Positions 44,440 through 53,968 of a DNA stretch of 64,000 bases are shown in pieces. The stretch's first letter is position 1; each line of letters begins with the position of its first letter. The notes beneath the pieces were generated by a model. That model did no database searches and was not told where the DNA came from. It saw only the letters and a program-made list of their open reading frames with translations. Source of the stretch: Taklimakanibacter sp049323275 (GTDB taxonomy: Bacteria > Pseudomonadota > Alphaproteobacteria > Rhizobiales > Aestuariivirgaceae); assembly GCA_049323275.1 (NCBI GenBank), contig JBMOOM010000103.1:1-64000 (forward strand), written 5' to 3'. The position numbers were made by a program, and so were the translations under genes.

Positions 44440-46101
44440 TCAGGTCTTCGAGATGTCGACGTCCTTGGTCTCGCGCAGGAAGATGAAGCCGATGACCGCC
44501 GTCATCAGCGCCACCACGATCGGATACCAGAGGCCCGCATAGATATTGCCGGCCGCCGCCACGATGGCGGTGGCGAGCAGCGGCAGCATGCCGCCGAACC
44601 AGCCATTGCCGATATGATAGGGCAGCGACATCGACGTGTAGCGGATCTTGGTCGGGAACAATTCGACCAGGAAGGCCGCGATCGGGCCGTAGACCATGGT
44701 CACATAGATCACCATGACGACGAGGATCAGCTCCGCCATGAACCAGTTGACCTTGGAGAGATCGGCCACCGGCTGATAGCCGAGCTCCTTGAGCTTGGCC
44801 GTCCAGGTCTCCTGGCGCACCACGAGGTCCTTCTTGGCCGGATCCGTCGAGGTGATCGTCGCCCAGCCCGGCATCTCGGTCGCGCCCACCATGACCTTGG
44901 CCGGCTGGTCCGGCGTGTCGACGGTGGTGAAGGAGAGGCCCTGCTTGGTCAGATAGTCCTGAATGCTGTCGCAGTCGGAGAATTTCGACCACGGTCCGAC
45001 GAAGACATGGAAGTTGCAGGTCTTCTTGTCGACCGACACGACGATCGGGTTCTTGGCGTTGAACTCTTCCAGCGCCGGATTGACATAGTGCGTCAGCATC
45101 TGGAACAGCGGGAAGTAGGTCAGCGCCGCGATCACGCAGCCGGCCAGGATGATCTTGAGGCGGCCGATCTTGTCGCTGAGCTTGCCGAAGAACACGAAGA
45201 ACGGCGTGCCGATGAGCAGCGACACCGCGATCAGCCCATAGGCCGCGAGGAAGTCGAGCTTGAGCGGGCCGATGAGGAAGAACAGCGCGTAGAACTGGCC
45301 GGTGTACCAGACGACGCCCTGACCGGCGGTGGCGCCGAGCAGCGCCAGCAGCACATATTTGTTGTTGGGATAGCGGAAGAAGGAATCGGTGAGCGGCGAG
45401 GACGAGCCCTTGCCCTCTTCCTTCATCTTGGTGAAGACCGGCGATTCATTCAGCTTCAGCCGGATATAGACGGAGAAGGCGAGGAGAACCACCGAAACCA
45501 GGAACGGAATGCGCCAGCCCCATTCCTTGAACACCGCCGCGTCCATGCCCCACCGGCACAGGCCGATGACGACGAGCGACAGGAAGAAGCCGAGCGTCGC
45601 CGTGGTCTGGATCCAGCTCGTTGCATAACCGCGCCTTCCATGCTGGGCATGTTCGGCCACATAGGTGGCGGCGCCGCCATATTCACCGCCGAGCGCCAGG
45701 CCCTGCAGCAGGCGCAGCAGCACCAGGAGCAGCGGCGCAAGCCAGCCGACGGAAGCGAAGGTCGGCAGAAGGCCGACGGCGAAGGTCGAGATGCCCATCA
45801 CCAGGATGGTGACGAGGAAGGTGTATTTGCGCCCGACGAGATCGCCGATGCGGCCGAAGAAGATGGCGCCGAAGGGGCGCACCAGGAAGCCCGCCGCATA
45901 GGTGGCGAAGGCCGAAAGCAGGGCTGCCGTGTCATTGCCCGGCGGGAAGAACAGCGAGGCGAAGAACGGCGCCAGCGTGGCGTAGAGATAGAAGTCGTAC
46001 CATTCGAAGACGGTACCGGCGGATGAGGCAGTGACGACGAATCGTTCATCCTGCGTCATGCCCTTTCCGCGACCGGACAGGGTGGCTTCGGCGTGGGACA
46101 T
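44440..46101 (-). CDS. MHS-family (MFS) metabolite/H+ symporter
   Basis: A 553-residue 12-membrane-segment transporter. The metabolite/H+ symporter family signatures are present: SSAGTVFEWYDFYLYATLAP, GRIGDLVGRKYTF and ARGLALGGEYGGA-like (LLQGLALGGEYGGAATYVAEHA, shown in part). An unusually long loop of about 110 residues (about 330-445, containing SVDKKTCNFHVFVGPW) lies between membrane segments; similar long loops occur in some MHS members. The substrate cannot be named. GAGAGGAAA precedes ATG 46101. A terminator follows. Not obviously linked to the sugar locus. Confidence 0.88.
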   Translation of the reverse strand: MSHAEATLSGRGKGMTQDERFVVTASSAGTVFEWYDFYLYATLAPFFASLFFPPGNDTAALLSAFATYAAGFLVRPFGAIFFGRIGDLVGRKYTFLVTILVMGISTFAVGLLPTFASVGWLAPLLLVLLRLLQGLALGGEYGGAATYVAEHAQHGRRGYATSWIQTTATLGFFLSLVVIGLCRWGMDAAVFKEWGWRIPFLVSVVLLAFSVYIRLKLNESPVFTKMKEEGKGSSSPLTDSFFRYPNNKYVLLALLGATAGQGVVWYTGQFYALFFLIGPLKLDFLAAYGLIAVSLLIGTPFFVFFGKLSDKIGRLKIILAGCVIAALTYFPLFQMLTHYVNPALEEFNAKNPIVVSVDKKTCNFHVFVGPWSKFSDCDSIQDYLTKQGLSFTTVDTPDQPAKVMVGATEMPGWATITSTDPAKKDLVVRQETWTAKLKELGYQPVADLSKVNWFMAELILVVMVIYVTMVYGPIAAFLVELFPTKIRYTSMSLPYHIGNGWFGGMLPLLATAIVAAAGNIYAGLWYPIVVALMTAVIGFIFLRETKDVDISKT

Positions 46102-46275
46102 GTTGTTTCCTCTCCCATTTTGGGTCTGAATCTCCGCCGCAATCCTTCCCCCGAAGGAATCGTTGTGGTTGGGCGAAGCTGCCCAGAGTCGTAGGGGCGA
46201 GGGGAGCTTGTCGCTAGATCAACCTTCGTCGTGAGTCTTTAGTCGTACAACGGAAGTCGATCATCCGCGTGGGGA

Positions 46276-48291
46276 TTAGTTGTTCCCGAACAGGCCTTTG
46301 AGCAGCTTCTGGCCCTGCTCGTCGATGGCGTCGCCCACCGCCTTGCCGGTCTCATCGTCACCGAGCGCCTTGCCGATCTCGTCGGCGACCTTGCCCTTGA
46401 CCTGCTGCTTGAGGACCTCACCCTTTTCCTTGAGGCTCGCCGTCGTGCCTTCGCCGACGATCTTGCGCAGCGTGTCATAGGCGGCCTGCGGATTGTCGAG
46501 GATGCCGGCGATGTCGGGATAGATCTTCGGATTGGCCCAGGGCCCTTTCACGATGACCGGAACCGCAAGCCCGGCGAGGTCGATAGTCTGCGCCGCGGCC
46601 AGCGTGAGCGTCGGGCTGACCTTGAGATTGACCATCCGGCGCGGCAGGTCGACCAGCCCGCCGCCGCTTACGGAAAGCACCGGGCTGGTGAAATTGAGAT
46701 CGTTGGTCGTGGCGATCCCGTTCACCACGGTGAAGCCGGCGCTCAGCGCGTCGAAGGGCGTCTTGGCATCGGGCCCCTGGCGCCAGCCGGTGAGGATATC
46801 GGTGCCCACCGCCTCCACCATCGCTTCGATGTCGATGCCCCGCACAGCGCCATTGGCGAAGCTGAAGGACGCGGTGCCGTTGAGCGAGGAGATGAGCTCC
46901 TGCTGCGAGCGGCCGTGGCCGGAGAGGTTCAGTGTCGCGCCGGCGACCCCTTCGAAGCGGTCGAGGCCGGCATAGTCCTTGAGCAGCCGCAAGCCGTCGA
47001 AGCCCTTCGCCTCGAGCGTCATCTGCACGGCCGGCTGCTTGGCGCCGCCATCGAGCACCAGGCGGCCCTTGGCTTTGCCGCCATAGAGCGCGATCTGGCC
47101 GAGCGTCGCATCGAGCTTGCCGTTCTTGAGGGTGGCGTCGATGGCGATCTTGCCGGTGGTAACGGTCCGGTAGAGAAGCTTGTTGGCGCTGAGCTTGAGC
47201 CTGGCGTCGACCACACCCAGCCCGGCCAGCGCGATCGGCGCGGTGCTCCACCCGATTTGGCCGGCGGCCGCTTCGGGCGTCGCGCTTTGCGGCGCCAGGT
47301 AACGGTTCACATCGATCGTGTCGAAGCCGAGGCTGGCGGTGACTTGCGGACGGGCGCCGAGATCTATCGCCATATCGCCCTGCGCGGCAAGGCCGTCGAG
47401 CGTGATCTTGGATTTTCTAAGCTTGAGGCTTTTGCCGGCAAAGGCGATCTGGCCGTTGATTTTGGCGGGGCCGAAGCCCGGGCCGTCCGGCACCTGGATC
47501 TTCGCCCAGCGGCCGAGCTCGCGCAGCGAATTCGACGATGCCGTGACGGCCCCGTCGAGGGCGAGACCGTCCTGCATGGCGGCGAGGCCGGAGAAGGAGA
47601 AGTCGAGCCGCTTGCTCTTGACCGCCAGCGACAAAGCGGAGCCCGCGGCGGCAAGCTCGGTCGGCGTCTTGGCGGAGAAAGCGAGGTCGATGTCGTCGCC
47701 CAGCGCCCGGAGCGATCCCTTGACCGCGACCGGGCCGGTGAGCGAGCCGAGCGTGATGGTGAGATCAACCTTCTCAGCCATGAAGGCCTTGCCCGAGCGT
47801 TCGTCGAGGAAGCGCACATCGCCATCCTCGATGGTGACGGGCGCGATCGAGCCGGTCTTGATGCCGGGACCGCCACCGCCATTGTTCTCTTCCTTAGTGC
47901 CGGGCCGGGCCATGATCCAGTTAGGCCGTCCCTCGCCATCGATGACCAGCGACAGTTTCGGACGGATGAGATGCAGCTCCTTGATGTCGAGCCGCCGGTC
48001 GAACAGCGAGGCGACCTCGACGCGGATGCGCATCTCGTCCATCTGCGCCACCGGGCCGTCATACATGCCGGGCGGGGTGGAGAGCCGCACGTCCTTCAGC
48101 GTCACGGCGAAATCCGGCCAGAAGACGAGCTTCGGCGCTTCGCCGATCGTGAGCGTGCGGCCGGTTTCGGCCTTCACCGCCTGCTTGAGCTGTCCGGCGA
48201 TGAAATCATGCGGAATGACGAAGGGGAGGGCGAGCGCCGCCGCAACAAGGAGCGTCAGCAACGCGCCGCCATAAATCAGGATCCGTTTCAT
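46276..48291 (-). CDS. AsmA family protein
   Basis: A 671-residue protein. An N-terminal membrane anchor (about 4-24; ILIYGGALLTLLVAAALALP) is followed by the AsmA N-terminal domain (IGEAPKLVFWPDFAVTLKDV) and a long beta-rich repeat region, ending in the typical AsmA C-terminal domain (LNLSGHGRSQQELISSLNGT; GLAVPVIVKGPWANPKIYPD). The tail is charged (GEGTTASLKEKGEVLKQQVK). AsmA-like proteins help shuttle phospholipid or shape the outer membrane. It is monocistronic between unrelated neighbours. Confidence 0.9.
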   Translation of the reverse strand: MKRILIYGGALLTLLVAAALALPFVIPHDFIAGQLKQAVKAETGRTLTIGEAPKLVFWPDFAVTLKDVRLSTPPGMYDGPVAQMDEMRIRVEVASLFDRRLDIKELHLIRPKLSLVIDGEGRPNWIMARPGTKEENNGGGGPGIKTGSIAPVTIEDGDVRFLDERSGKAFMAEKVDLTITLGSLTGPVAVKGSLRALGDDIDLAFSAKTPTELAAAGSALSLAVKSKRLDFSFSGLAAMQDGLALDGAVTASSNSLRELGRWAKIQVPDGPGFGPAKINGQIAFAGKSLKLRKSKITLDGLAAQGDMAIDLGARPQVTASLGFDTIDVNRYLAPQSATPEAAAGQIGWSTAPIALAGLGVVDARLKLSANKLLYRTVTTGKIAIDATLKNGKLDATLGQIALYGGKAKGRLVLDGGAKQPAVQMTLEAKGFDGLRLLKDYAGLDRFEGVAGATLNLSGHGRSQQELISSLNGTASFSFANGAVRGIDIEAMVEAVGTDILTGWRQGPDAKTPFDALSAGFTVVNGIATTNDLNFTSPVLSVSGGGLVDLPRRMVNLKVSPTLTLAAAQTIDLAGLAVPVIVKGPWANPKIYPDIAGILDNPQAAYDTLRKIVGEGTTASLKEKGEVLKQQVKGKVADEIGKALGDDETGKAVGDAIDEQGQKLLKGLFGNN

Positions 48292-48375
48292 GGGACCTCT
48301 CCCCGGATAACGGACCGAGCGTAGCTGATTCGGTATACGAATCGTTAAAACCGACGCATCGGCCCGAAAAGCGTG

Positions 48376-48396
48376 TGGCCGGGCTTGACCCGGCCA
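48376..48396. repeat. Intergenic palindrome, possible terminator
   Basis: TGGCCGGG-CTTGA-CCCGGCCA is a perfect 8-bp hairpin between the AsmA gene and the gene at 48430-49050. In the minus direction it is followed shortly by CTTTTCGG, so it may end that transcript. The sequence GGCCGGGCTTGACCCGGCC is a common Rhizobiales intergenic element as I recall. Confidence 0.55.
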
Positions 48397-48429
48397 TCCA
48401 GCGGTTCAGGGGTTAACAGTGAGAGAAGC

Positions 48430-49050
48430 TCAAACCTTGTTCCGCGGCAGTGTGCCTTGCTGGGCGAAGGCTTTGCGGAGCCAGGGCACCCCGGGCGCCG
48501 CCCAATTCGGCTCGCCGCCGCAGACCAGGTCGAAGAAGCCGACCGCGGTCTCGGGATCCTCATGGGTGTTTTCGCGGAACGAGCTCCAGAAGCCCGGATC
48601 GTCCGCCACCTTGGCCGGGGTCGGCTCGTCGGCGCCGAGCTCCTTCAGGATGGCGGCCGCGACCGACAGACAGAAGCTCGTATAGGCATAACCTTCCGGC
48701 CAGCGCGCCAGCGGATGGTCGATGCCGCCCGGGAGCGCCGGCAGCTCCTCTTCCTTGCTGGCTTTGAGCGGGGCGGCGACGATGAGCTCGCGCAGCATCA
48801 GCCCTGCCGCGTAGATCACATAGTCGTTGCGATTGACGTCGGCGAGATGCTTCGACTGGTCGAATTTCTGCCGCCAGCGCGCAAAGGCCTCGGCGAGGGC
48901 GGCGTGATCGACCTTGGCGGAAAGGCCGGTGCCTTTGAACAGCAGATCGAGATTGCGCTGGAACGACCAGACGATGGTGCGGAAGCGGCGCGCTTCGTGA
49001 TTGAGGTCGTCGACCTTCAGGACTTCCGGTTTGAGGGGAGTGAGCATCAT
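48430..49050 (-). CDS. Hypothetical protein, in operon with SorC regulator
   Basis: A 206-residue protein with no recognised domain. It looks helical (RRFRTIVWSFQRNLDLLF; AEAFARWRQKFDQSKHLAD) and soluble, with Pro-rich turns (ADEPTPAKVADDPGFWSSF). It starts 8 bases after the SorC gene stop; a second in-frame Met follows the first. So it is translated with the regulator, and a role linked to the sugar locus is likely but unknown. No signal peptide is seen. Confidence 0.75.
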   Translation of the reverse strand: MMLTPLKPEVLKVDDLNHEARRFRTIVWSFQRNLDLLFKGTGLSAKVDHAALAEAFARWRQKFDQSKHLADVNRNDYVIYAAGLMLRELIVAAPLKASKEEELPALPGGIDHPLARWPEGYAYTSFCLSVAAAILKELGADEPTPAKVADDPGFWSSFRENTHEDPETAVGFFDLVCGGEPNWAAPGVPWLRKAFAQQGTLPRNKV

Positions 49051-49057
49051 GGCGCCG

Positions 49058-50047
49058 TCACGTCCTTCTGATCAGCAATTCGCGGGCGGTGGCTTCGTTG
49101 GTGATCAGCACATTGCAGTCGATGAGCCGGATCGCGCCCAGCAGTGAATCGACCTTCTCGTTGCCGCCCGAGGCGATCATGCGCTTCGGCACGTCGCGCA
49201 GCTGGTCGATCGGGATCGACATCACTCTTTTGTTGAGCGGATGGTCGACCAGCCGGCCTTCGCGGTCATAGAAATTATACAGAATGTCGCCGACGGCGCC
49301 CAGCCGGATCAGGCTGGTCCGGTCTTCGTCGGAGAGGAAATCGAAACGGAAGGCGGTCGAATCAGGCGCCATGGTGCCGACGCTCAGCACCGCCATGTCG
49401 AGCCTTTCGGCGCGGCGCAGCACGTCGCGCAGGCCGCATTTCTCGATCAGCGTCTCCTTGGTCTCGGGCGAGTCAACCACCGCCGGCGCGGTCAGGAGAT
49501 AGCAGTCGGCGCCGACCATGCGGGCGACCTGCCAGGCGAATTCCGACGGATTGTAGCGGCGCGCCTGGACGATGCCGCCCAAGAGCGAGATCACCTGCAC
49601 ATTTTCGAGCTCGCGCGGCGCCAGGGTCTGCAGCGATTCATAAAGCGTGGCGCCCCAGCCGACGCCGATCGACATGTCGTCGGTCAGATTGTCGGTGATA
49701 TACATGCCGGCGGCGACGCCGATCGCCTTCGTGGTGAAGGCCGGATTGGAGGGCTCGGGCACCACCATCGCCTCCTTGAAGCCGAAGACCTGCTTGAGCT
49801 GGCCTTCGAGATCGAGGCATTCGGCGACATCGCCCTCGATCCAGATCTTCACCTCGCGCTGGCGGATGGCCTCATTGATGTTGCGCACCACGGTGACGCG
49901 CCCGATGCCGAGCCGGTCGGCGATCTCATTCTGGGTCAGGCCCTCGACATAATACATCCACGCGATCCGCATCCGGTTGCGCGCCACGCGCCCCGGACTC
50001 GCCTCGGCGGCGGACTTGCCTCTTTTTGCGGGTGTCTTCTCGAGCAT
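49058..50047 (-). CDS. SorC/DeoR-type sugar-binding transcription regulator
   Basis: A 329-residue SorC-family regulator. The N-terminal helix-turn-helix reads GLTQNEIADRLGIGRVTVVR (about 35-54). The sugar-phosphate-binding domain contains AIGVAAGMYITDNL, SIGVGWGATLYESL and the final ISASGGNEKVDSLLGAI-like signature. It lies divergent from the ABC binding-protein gene, with about 400 bases between, and is the likely local regulator. SorC proteins respond to phosphorylated sugars, which fits the PfkB kinase encoded in the locus. Confidence 0.9.
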   Translation of the reverse strand: MLEKTPAKRGKSAAEASPGRVARNRMRIAWMYYVEGLTQNEIADRLGIGRVTVVRNINEAIRQREVKIWIEGDVAECLDLEGQLKQVFGFKEAMVVPEPSNPAFTTKAIGVAAGMYITDNLTDDMSIGVGWGATLYESLQTLAPRELENVQVISLLGGIVQARRYNPSEFAWQVARMVGADCYLLTAPAVVDSPETKETLIEKCGLRDVLRRAERLDMAVLSVGTMAPDSTAFRFDFLSDEDRTSLIRLGAVGDILYNFYDREGRLVDHPLNKRVMSIPIDQLRDVPKRMIASGGNEKVDSLLGAIRLIDCNVLITNEATARELLIRRT

Positions 50048-50452
50048 TCTGGCCTGTCGCTTTCCTCGCTGGGGAATAGCCTACCATAAAGCATCCGTCT
50101 CGGCTTTATGTTCACCTCGATGAGGATACATAGTGTTATTCAAGTATACGATTGTATCTCGAAATAGTCCAATTTCGGGGCTGTGGGGATGAGGGCTAGG
50201 GTAAGATTCCTCCAAATTTCACCAGATCATGCTGCAAAGCAGCATTGAATTTGTGCCGGGTGAATTGCGAAACATTTGCATTCAAAATTGTAGTTTAGTA
50301 CTCTCTCGCTCAATCGAAGAATAAACGCCGTCATCGAACGGTAGATGGGAGGAGCCTGTGCCGTCAGCCAGCAATGCCTTGCCGCTCATCCCCGAGAGCT
50401 CGTGCCGTCAAGCCGGCCTGATCAGGGCCATTTCCAGGGAGGAGATAGAGTG
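50048..50452. promoter_or_regulatory. Divergent control region, SorC gene and ABC operon
   Basis: AT-rich region between the regulator and binding-protein genes. A 6-bp inverted repeat TGCTGC-AAA-GCAGCA lies at 50230-50244; its GCAAAGCAGCA half recurs at 56126-56136. ACGATTGTATC (50148-50158) matches, inverted with one mismatch, GATACAATTGT at 56031-56041. A weak promoter is possible (TTGCAT at 50276-50281, TACTCT at 50299). A strong AGGGAGGAG ribosome site precedes the binding-protein gene. Confidence 0.5.
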
Positions 50453-52030
50453 ATGTTGCATAAACCAACGGGCCGCCTGTCGCGCCGGTCCTTGCTGAAA
50501 TCGGCCACCGCCTTCGGCGCCGCCGGACTTGCGGGCGCGGGCGGTGTCAACCTCTTCAATGTCCGGCGCAGCCTCGCCGCCGAACTGCCGGACCCGGCGA
50601 GCGTGCTCGCCAGGATCAATGTCGGCAATTATGTGAAGAAGGACTATCGCGACCTCTACAAGCTCGCCGATGACGAGCAGCTGTGGGATCCGGCGAAGGA
50701 CTGGATCCGCACCGTCGACTGGGAGCAGGTGCGCAAGGAATTCGCCGGCAAGACGGTGAAGTTCGCGATCGGCGCGGCCGATGCCGAATCCGCCGCCGAC
50801 GGCCTGAAGCCGTTCCAGGAATTGTCCGGCATGACGGTCGAGCTGGTGCCGATCCCGGACGACTCGCTTTATGACAAGGTCGTCGCCGAATTCATTTCCG
50901 GCAATGCCAGCTTCGACGCGCTGCAGTTCTTCTCGCCCTGGCTCGGTGACTTCGCCGCCCCGGGCTTCCTCGCCAAGCTCGACGACTATGCCGCCAAATG
51001 GAAATTGCCGATCGACGATTTCTACGACACCTACAAGCTCAATTACGGCATGTGGGGCGGCAAGGGTCTCTACGGCATTCCCTTCGACTGCGACATCCAG
51101 CAGGTCCATGTCCGCGCCAAATACTTCAAGGAAGTCACGGGCGGCGATGTCGACGCCAAGAGCACCATCAAGACCTATGACGATCTGATCCGTTTCTCGG
51201 CCGAGCTCAACAAGACCGACAAGGGCGTCGCCGGTGTCGGCTTCATGGCGGCGCGCGGCTTCTGGTCGACCTATACCTGGGAGCATCTCGCCGCCCAGTT
51301 CGGCGTCGACCTCTTCAACGACAAATGGGAGCCGGTCTTCAATTCCGACGCCGGCGTCAAGGCGATCGAGACGATCCTGGCGCTGCAGAAGAACGCGCCG
51401 GCGGGCGTGGCCGGCTGGGGCTGGGGCGAGAACCGCGCCGCCTGGCTCGGCGGCCAGCTCGCCAGCAACATATCCTGGCAGGATTCCGGCACCCAGGCGA
51501 CGCGTCCCGATCAGAGCAAGATCGTCGGCGACGTGATCACCATCTACGAGCCGCGCGTCGACGGCGGCCGCTTCGCGCCGCCCAATATCGCGGGCTCGAC
51601 CTCGGTCGTCACCGCGACGTCGAAGAATCCGGAAGGCGCCTTCCTGATGCTGGCCTTCCTCACCACCGCCTCGATTATGGCGATGAACGAGGCCAACGCC
51701 AATGGCGTGGCGCCGGGCTACCGCTCGGTGCTCACCAACCCCAATCTGCGCAAGGTCTCGCAGCCCGCCGAAGTGTGGTCGACCGAGCTCGATTATGCCT
51801 GGTGCGCGCCGCGTCTCCCCGGCATGTTCGAGATGGAGCAGGCGCTCGGCAACGAGATCAACAAGGCGGTCGTCGGCCAGGCGACGCCGAAGGAGGCCCT
51901 CGATGCCGGCGTCAAGGCCTGGCGCGAGATCATGGACAAGAACGGCTTCTATTCCGGCGAGCCTCCGGTCGACTACGCCGCCGTGGCCGATGCGACCTGG
52001 ATCGGCAAAGGCAAGACGCCGCCGGTGTGA
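50453..52030 (+). CDS. ABC transporter sugar-binding protein (Tat signal)
   Basis: A 525-residue extracellular solute-binding protein, family 1. The N terminus has a twin-arginine signal (SRRSLLKSATAFGAAGLAGAG) ending near SLAAE; the mature fold starts at about residue 40. The core (FAIGAADAESAADGLKPFQE; GLYGIPFDCDIQQVHVRAKY) is typical of polyol/oligosaccharide binders. ATG 50453 (or GTG 50450) follows AGGGAGGAG; the frame upstream to 50345 has no ribosome site. It heads the importer operon. The ligand is not known. A hairpin after its stop may separate it from the permeases. Confidence 0.88.
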   Translation: MLHKPTGRLSRRSLLKSATAFGAAGLAGAGGVNLFNVRRSLAAELPDPASVLARINVGNYVKKDYRDLYKLADDEQLWDPAKDWIRTVDWEQVRKEFAGKTVKFAIGAADAESAADGLKPFQELSGMTVELVPIPDDSLYDKVVAEFISGNASFDALQFFSPWLGDFAAPGFLAKLDDYAAKWKLPIDDFYDTYKLNYGMWGGKGLYGIPFDCDIQQVHVRAKYFKEVTGGDVDAKSTIKTYDDLIRFSAELNKTDKGVAGVGFMAARGFWSTYTWEHLAAQFGVDLFNDKWEPVFNSDAGVKAIETILALQKNAPAGVAGWGWGENRAAWLGGQLASNISWQDSGTQATRPDQSKIVGDVITIYEPRVDGGRFAPPNIAGSTSVVTATSKNPEGAFLMLAFLTTASIMAMNEANANGVAPGYRSVLTNPNLRKVSQPAEVWSTELDYAWCAPRLPGMFEMEQALGNEINKAVVGQATPKEALDAGVKAWREIMDKNGFYSGEPPVDYAAVADATWIGKGKTPPV

Positions 52031-52177
52031 TTGCAGAATGAGGGTGACGGTCTGTCACCCTCACCCTAAGGTGGCCGCGCAGCGGCCTTCGAAGGGTTGG
52101 TGCAACAGGCTCGCTCTATCCTGAGGGGCGCTTCGAGGCTCGCTTCGCTCACACCTCAGCGTGAGGATTTGTTTTGA
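52031..52177 (+). repeat. Hairpin and palindromic repeat after binding-protein gene
   Basis: A perfect 9-bp stem GAGGGTGAC (52040-52048) with GTCACCCTC (52054-52062) follows the stop by 10 bases. A Rhizobiales-type palindromic element (GGCCGC-GCA-GCGGCC, then CTGAGG ... CCTCAG) fills the rest. Such a hairpin often lowers permease levels relative to the binding protein. Confidence 0.55.
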
Positions 52178-53110
52178 ATGGCTGAAGCCATCACACTGGG
52201 TTCCGGACGGGCGGCGCGAGCCGCCCGTTCGCCGCTGCGGCGCCGCGGCCCGCTGCAGCGCAAGCTTTTTCCTTATCTGCTCGTCGCGCCGGCGGTGATC
52301 TATCTTCTCGGCATCACCTTCTATCCCGGCCTCTATGCCATCTACCAGAGCCTGTTCCGCATCCGCTTCAACAGCTGGACCTTCATCGGGCCCGCCAATT
52401 ATACCAAGCTCATCGGCGATCCTGAATTCTGGGCCAGCCTGTGGAACACCCTCCTCATGGGCTCGGGGGCGCTCCTCATCGAATTCGTCATCGCGCTGAC
52501 GCTTGCCGCCTTCGCCTATCGCGATCCCTTCATCCGGAGCTGGCGCATCCTGTTCCTGCTGCCGATGCTGTTCATGCCGTCGGCGGTCTCCTTCCTGTGG
52601 AAGCTCGCCTTCAACGACGGCCGCGTCGTGTCGGATCTCCTGATGCGCATCGGCTTCATCGAGAGGCCGCTCGATTTCCTGGGCGATGTCTGGCTCGCCC
52701 GCTTCTCCCTCATCATCACCGATGTCTGGCAGTGGACGCCCTTCCTGTTCGTCATCTTCGTCGCCGCCCTGCAGGGCCAGGACCCCGAGATCGAGGAGGC
52801 GGCGCGCCTCGACGGCGCCCGCTGGTCGCAGATCTTCTGGAACGTCTCCCTGCCGATGCTCAAGCCGATCATCGCGGTGGCGCTGGTGCTGCGCGGCATC
52901 GACATCGTGACGATGTTCACCTCGGTCTTCATCATCACCGGCGGCACGCCGGGCGGCGCCACCGAGACGATGAGCTATTTCATCTATCGCACCGGCTTCA
53001 AGCGCTTCGATTTCGGTTATGCCTCGGCGGCGTCGGTGGTGCTTCTGGCGCTCACCGTCATCATCGCCCAGACCTTCGTGAAGCGGTTCTTCCGCTCGGG
53101 GAGAGATTAG
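52178..53110 (+). CDS. ABC transporter permease, MalF/UgpA type
   Basis: A 310-residue inner-membrane permease with six membrane segments, from FPYLLVAPAVIYLLGITFYP near residue 33 to the last segment near 275-295. The cytoplasmic EAA loop, which contacts the ATPase, is EEAARLDGARWSQIFWNVSL. It pairs with the next permease (3-base gap) to form the channel. A GAGG-like site precedes ATG 52178. Confidence 0.92.
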   Translation: MAEAITLGSGRAARAARSPLRRRGPLQRKLFPYLLVAPAVIYLLGITFYPGLYAIYQSLFRIRFNSWTFIGPANYTKLIGDPEFWASLWNTLLMGSGALLIEFVIALTLAAFAYRDPFIRSWRILFLLPMLFMPSAVSFLWKLAFNDGRVVSDLLMRIGFIERPLDFLGDVWLARFSLIITDVWQWTPFLFVIFVAALQGQDPEIEEAARLDGARWSQIFWNVSLPMLKPIIAVALVLRGIDIVTMFTSVFIITGGTPGGATETMSYFIYRTGFKRFDFGYASAASVVLLALTVIIAQTFVKRFFRSGRD

Positions 53111-53113
53111 GCC

Positions 53114-53959
53114 ATGGCGAGACGCCGCAAATCGGGCCGGGCCGGATCGCTGCTGCTGCGCTATCTCGTGCTCGGCTCTTGGGCGCTGTTCTGCGTCGTG
53201 CCGATCATCTGGTTCCTCACCATCGGGCTTCGACCGCGTACCGAGATCGTGCTGCCGCAACCGGTCTATCTGCCGACCTTCACGCTCGATGCCTGGAACA
53301 TGATCTGGTCGTCCTGGCCGATGGGCGCCTATCTGCGCAATTCGCTCATCGCCATTTTCGGCAGCGTCGTCATCGATCTCCTGCTCGCCATTCCCGCCGC
53401 TTATTCGCTGGCCCGCTATAAATACCGTTTCCGCGAGGATATCGGCTTCTACATTCTGTCTACCCGCATGATGGCCCCGGCCGTCGTCGCCATCCCGATC
53501 TTCTTCCTGTTCAAGACCTTCGGCCTGCTCGACACGGTCTGGGCGCTGATGCTGATCTATGCGGCGATGAACCTGTCTCTCGTCACCTGGATCGTGCGTT
53601 CCTACATGCTCGACATTCCGCCCGAGATCGAGGATGCGGCGAAGACCGACGGCGCCTCGGACCTGCGCATATTGGTGTCGATCATCGTGCCCATGTGCCT
53701 GCCCGGCATCATCACCGCCGGCGTCATCGCGGTGATCTTCGCCATCAACGAGTTCCTGTTCACGCTGCTCATCGCCTCGACGCAGAACGCCTATACGCTG
53801 TCGGTGGCTCTCGCGAACTTTACCGGCGGCTCGGACGGCATCATATATAATGCCATCGCCATGGTCGCCTTCATCGCTTTCGTGCCGGTGCTGCTTCTGG
53901 TTGTCGCCATTCAGAAGCACTTGTCGCGCGGCTTGACGATGGGGGCCGTAAAGGGCTGA
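53114..53959 (+). CDS. ABC transporter permease, MalG/UgpE type
   Basis: A 281-residue permease with six membrane segments and the EAA loop EDAAKTDGASDLRILVSIIV. It ends SRGLTMGAVKG, a usual MalG-type C terminus. It starts 3 bases after the first permease. Together with the binding protein and the opposite-strand ATPase it forms an import system for a carbohydrate-like ligand. Confidence 0.92.
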   Translation: MARRRKSGRAGSLLLRYLVLGSWALFCVVPIIWFLTIGLRPRTEIVLPQPVYLPTFTLDAWNMIWSSWPMGAYLRNSLIAIFGSVVIDLLLAIPAAYSLARYKYRFREDIGFYILSTRMMAPAVVAIPIFFLFKTFGLLDTVWALMLIYAAMNLSLVTWIVRSYMLDIPPEIEDAAKTDGASDLRILVSIIVPMCLPGIITAGVIAVIFAINEFLFTLLIASTQNAYTLSVALANFTGGSDGIIYNAIAMVAFIAFVPVLLLVVAIQKHLSRGLTMGAVKG

Positions 53960-53968
53960 AATGGGCCT

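Noticed and set aside
44437..46026. Long plus-strand open frame of 529 codons over the MHS transporter
   Set aside because: It is antisense to a clear membrane transporter; its His/Asp/Arg-rich composition is a high-GC shadow.
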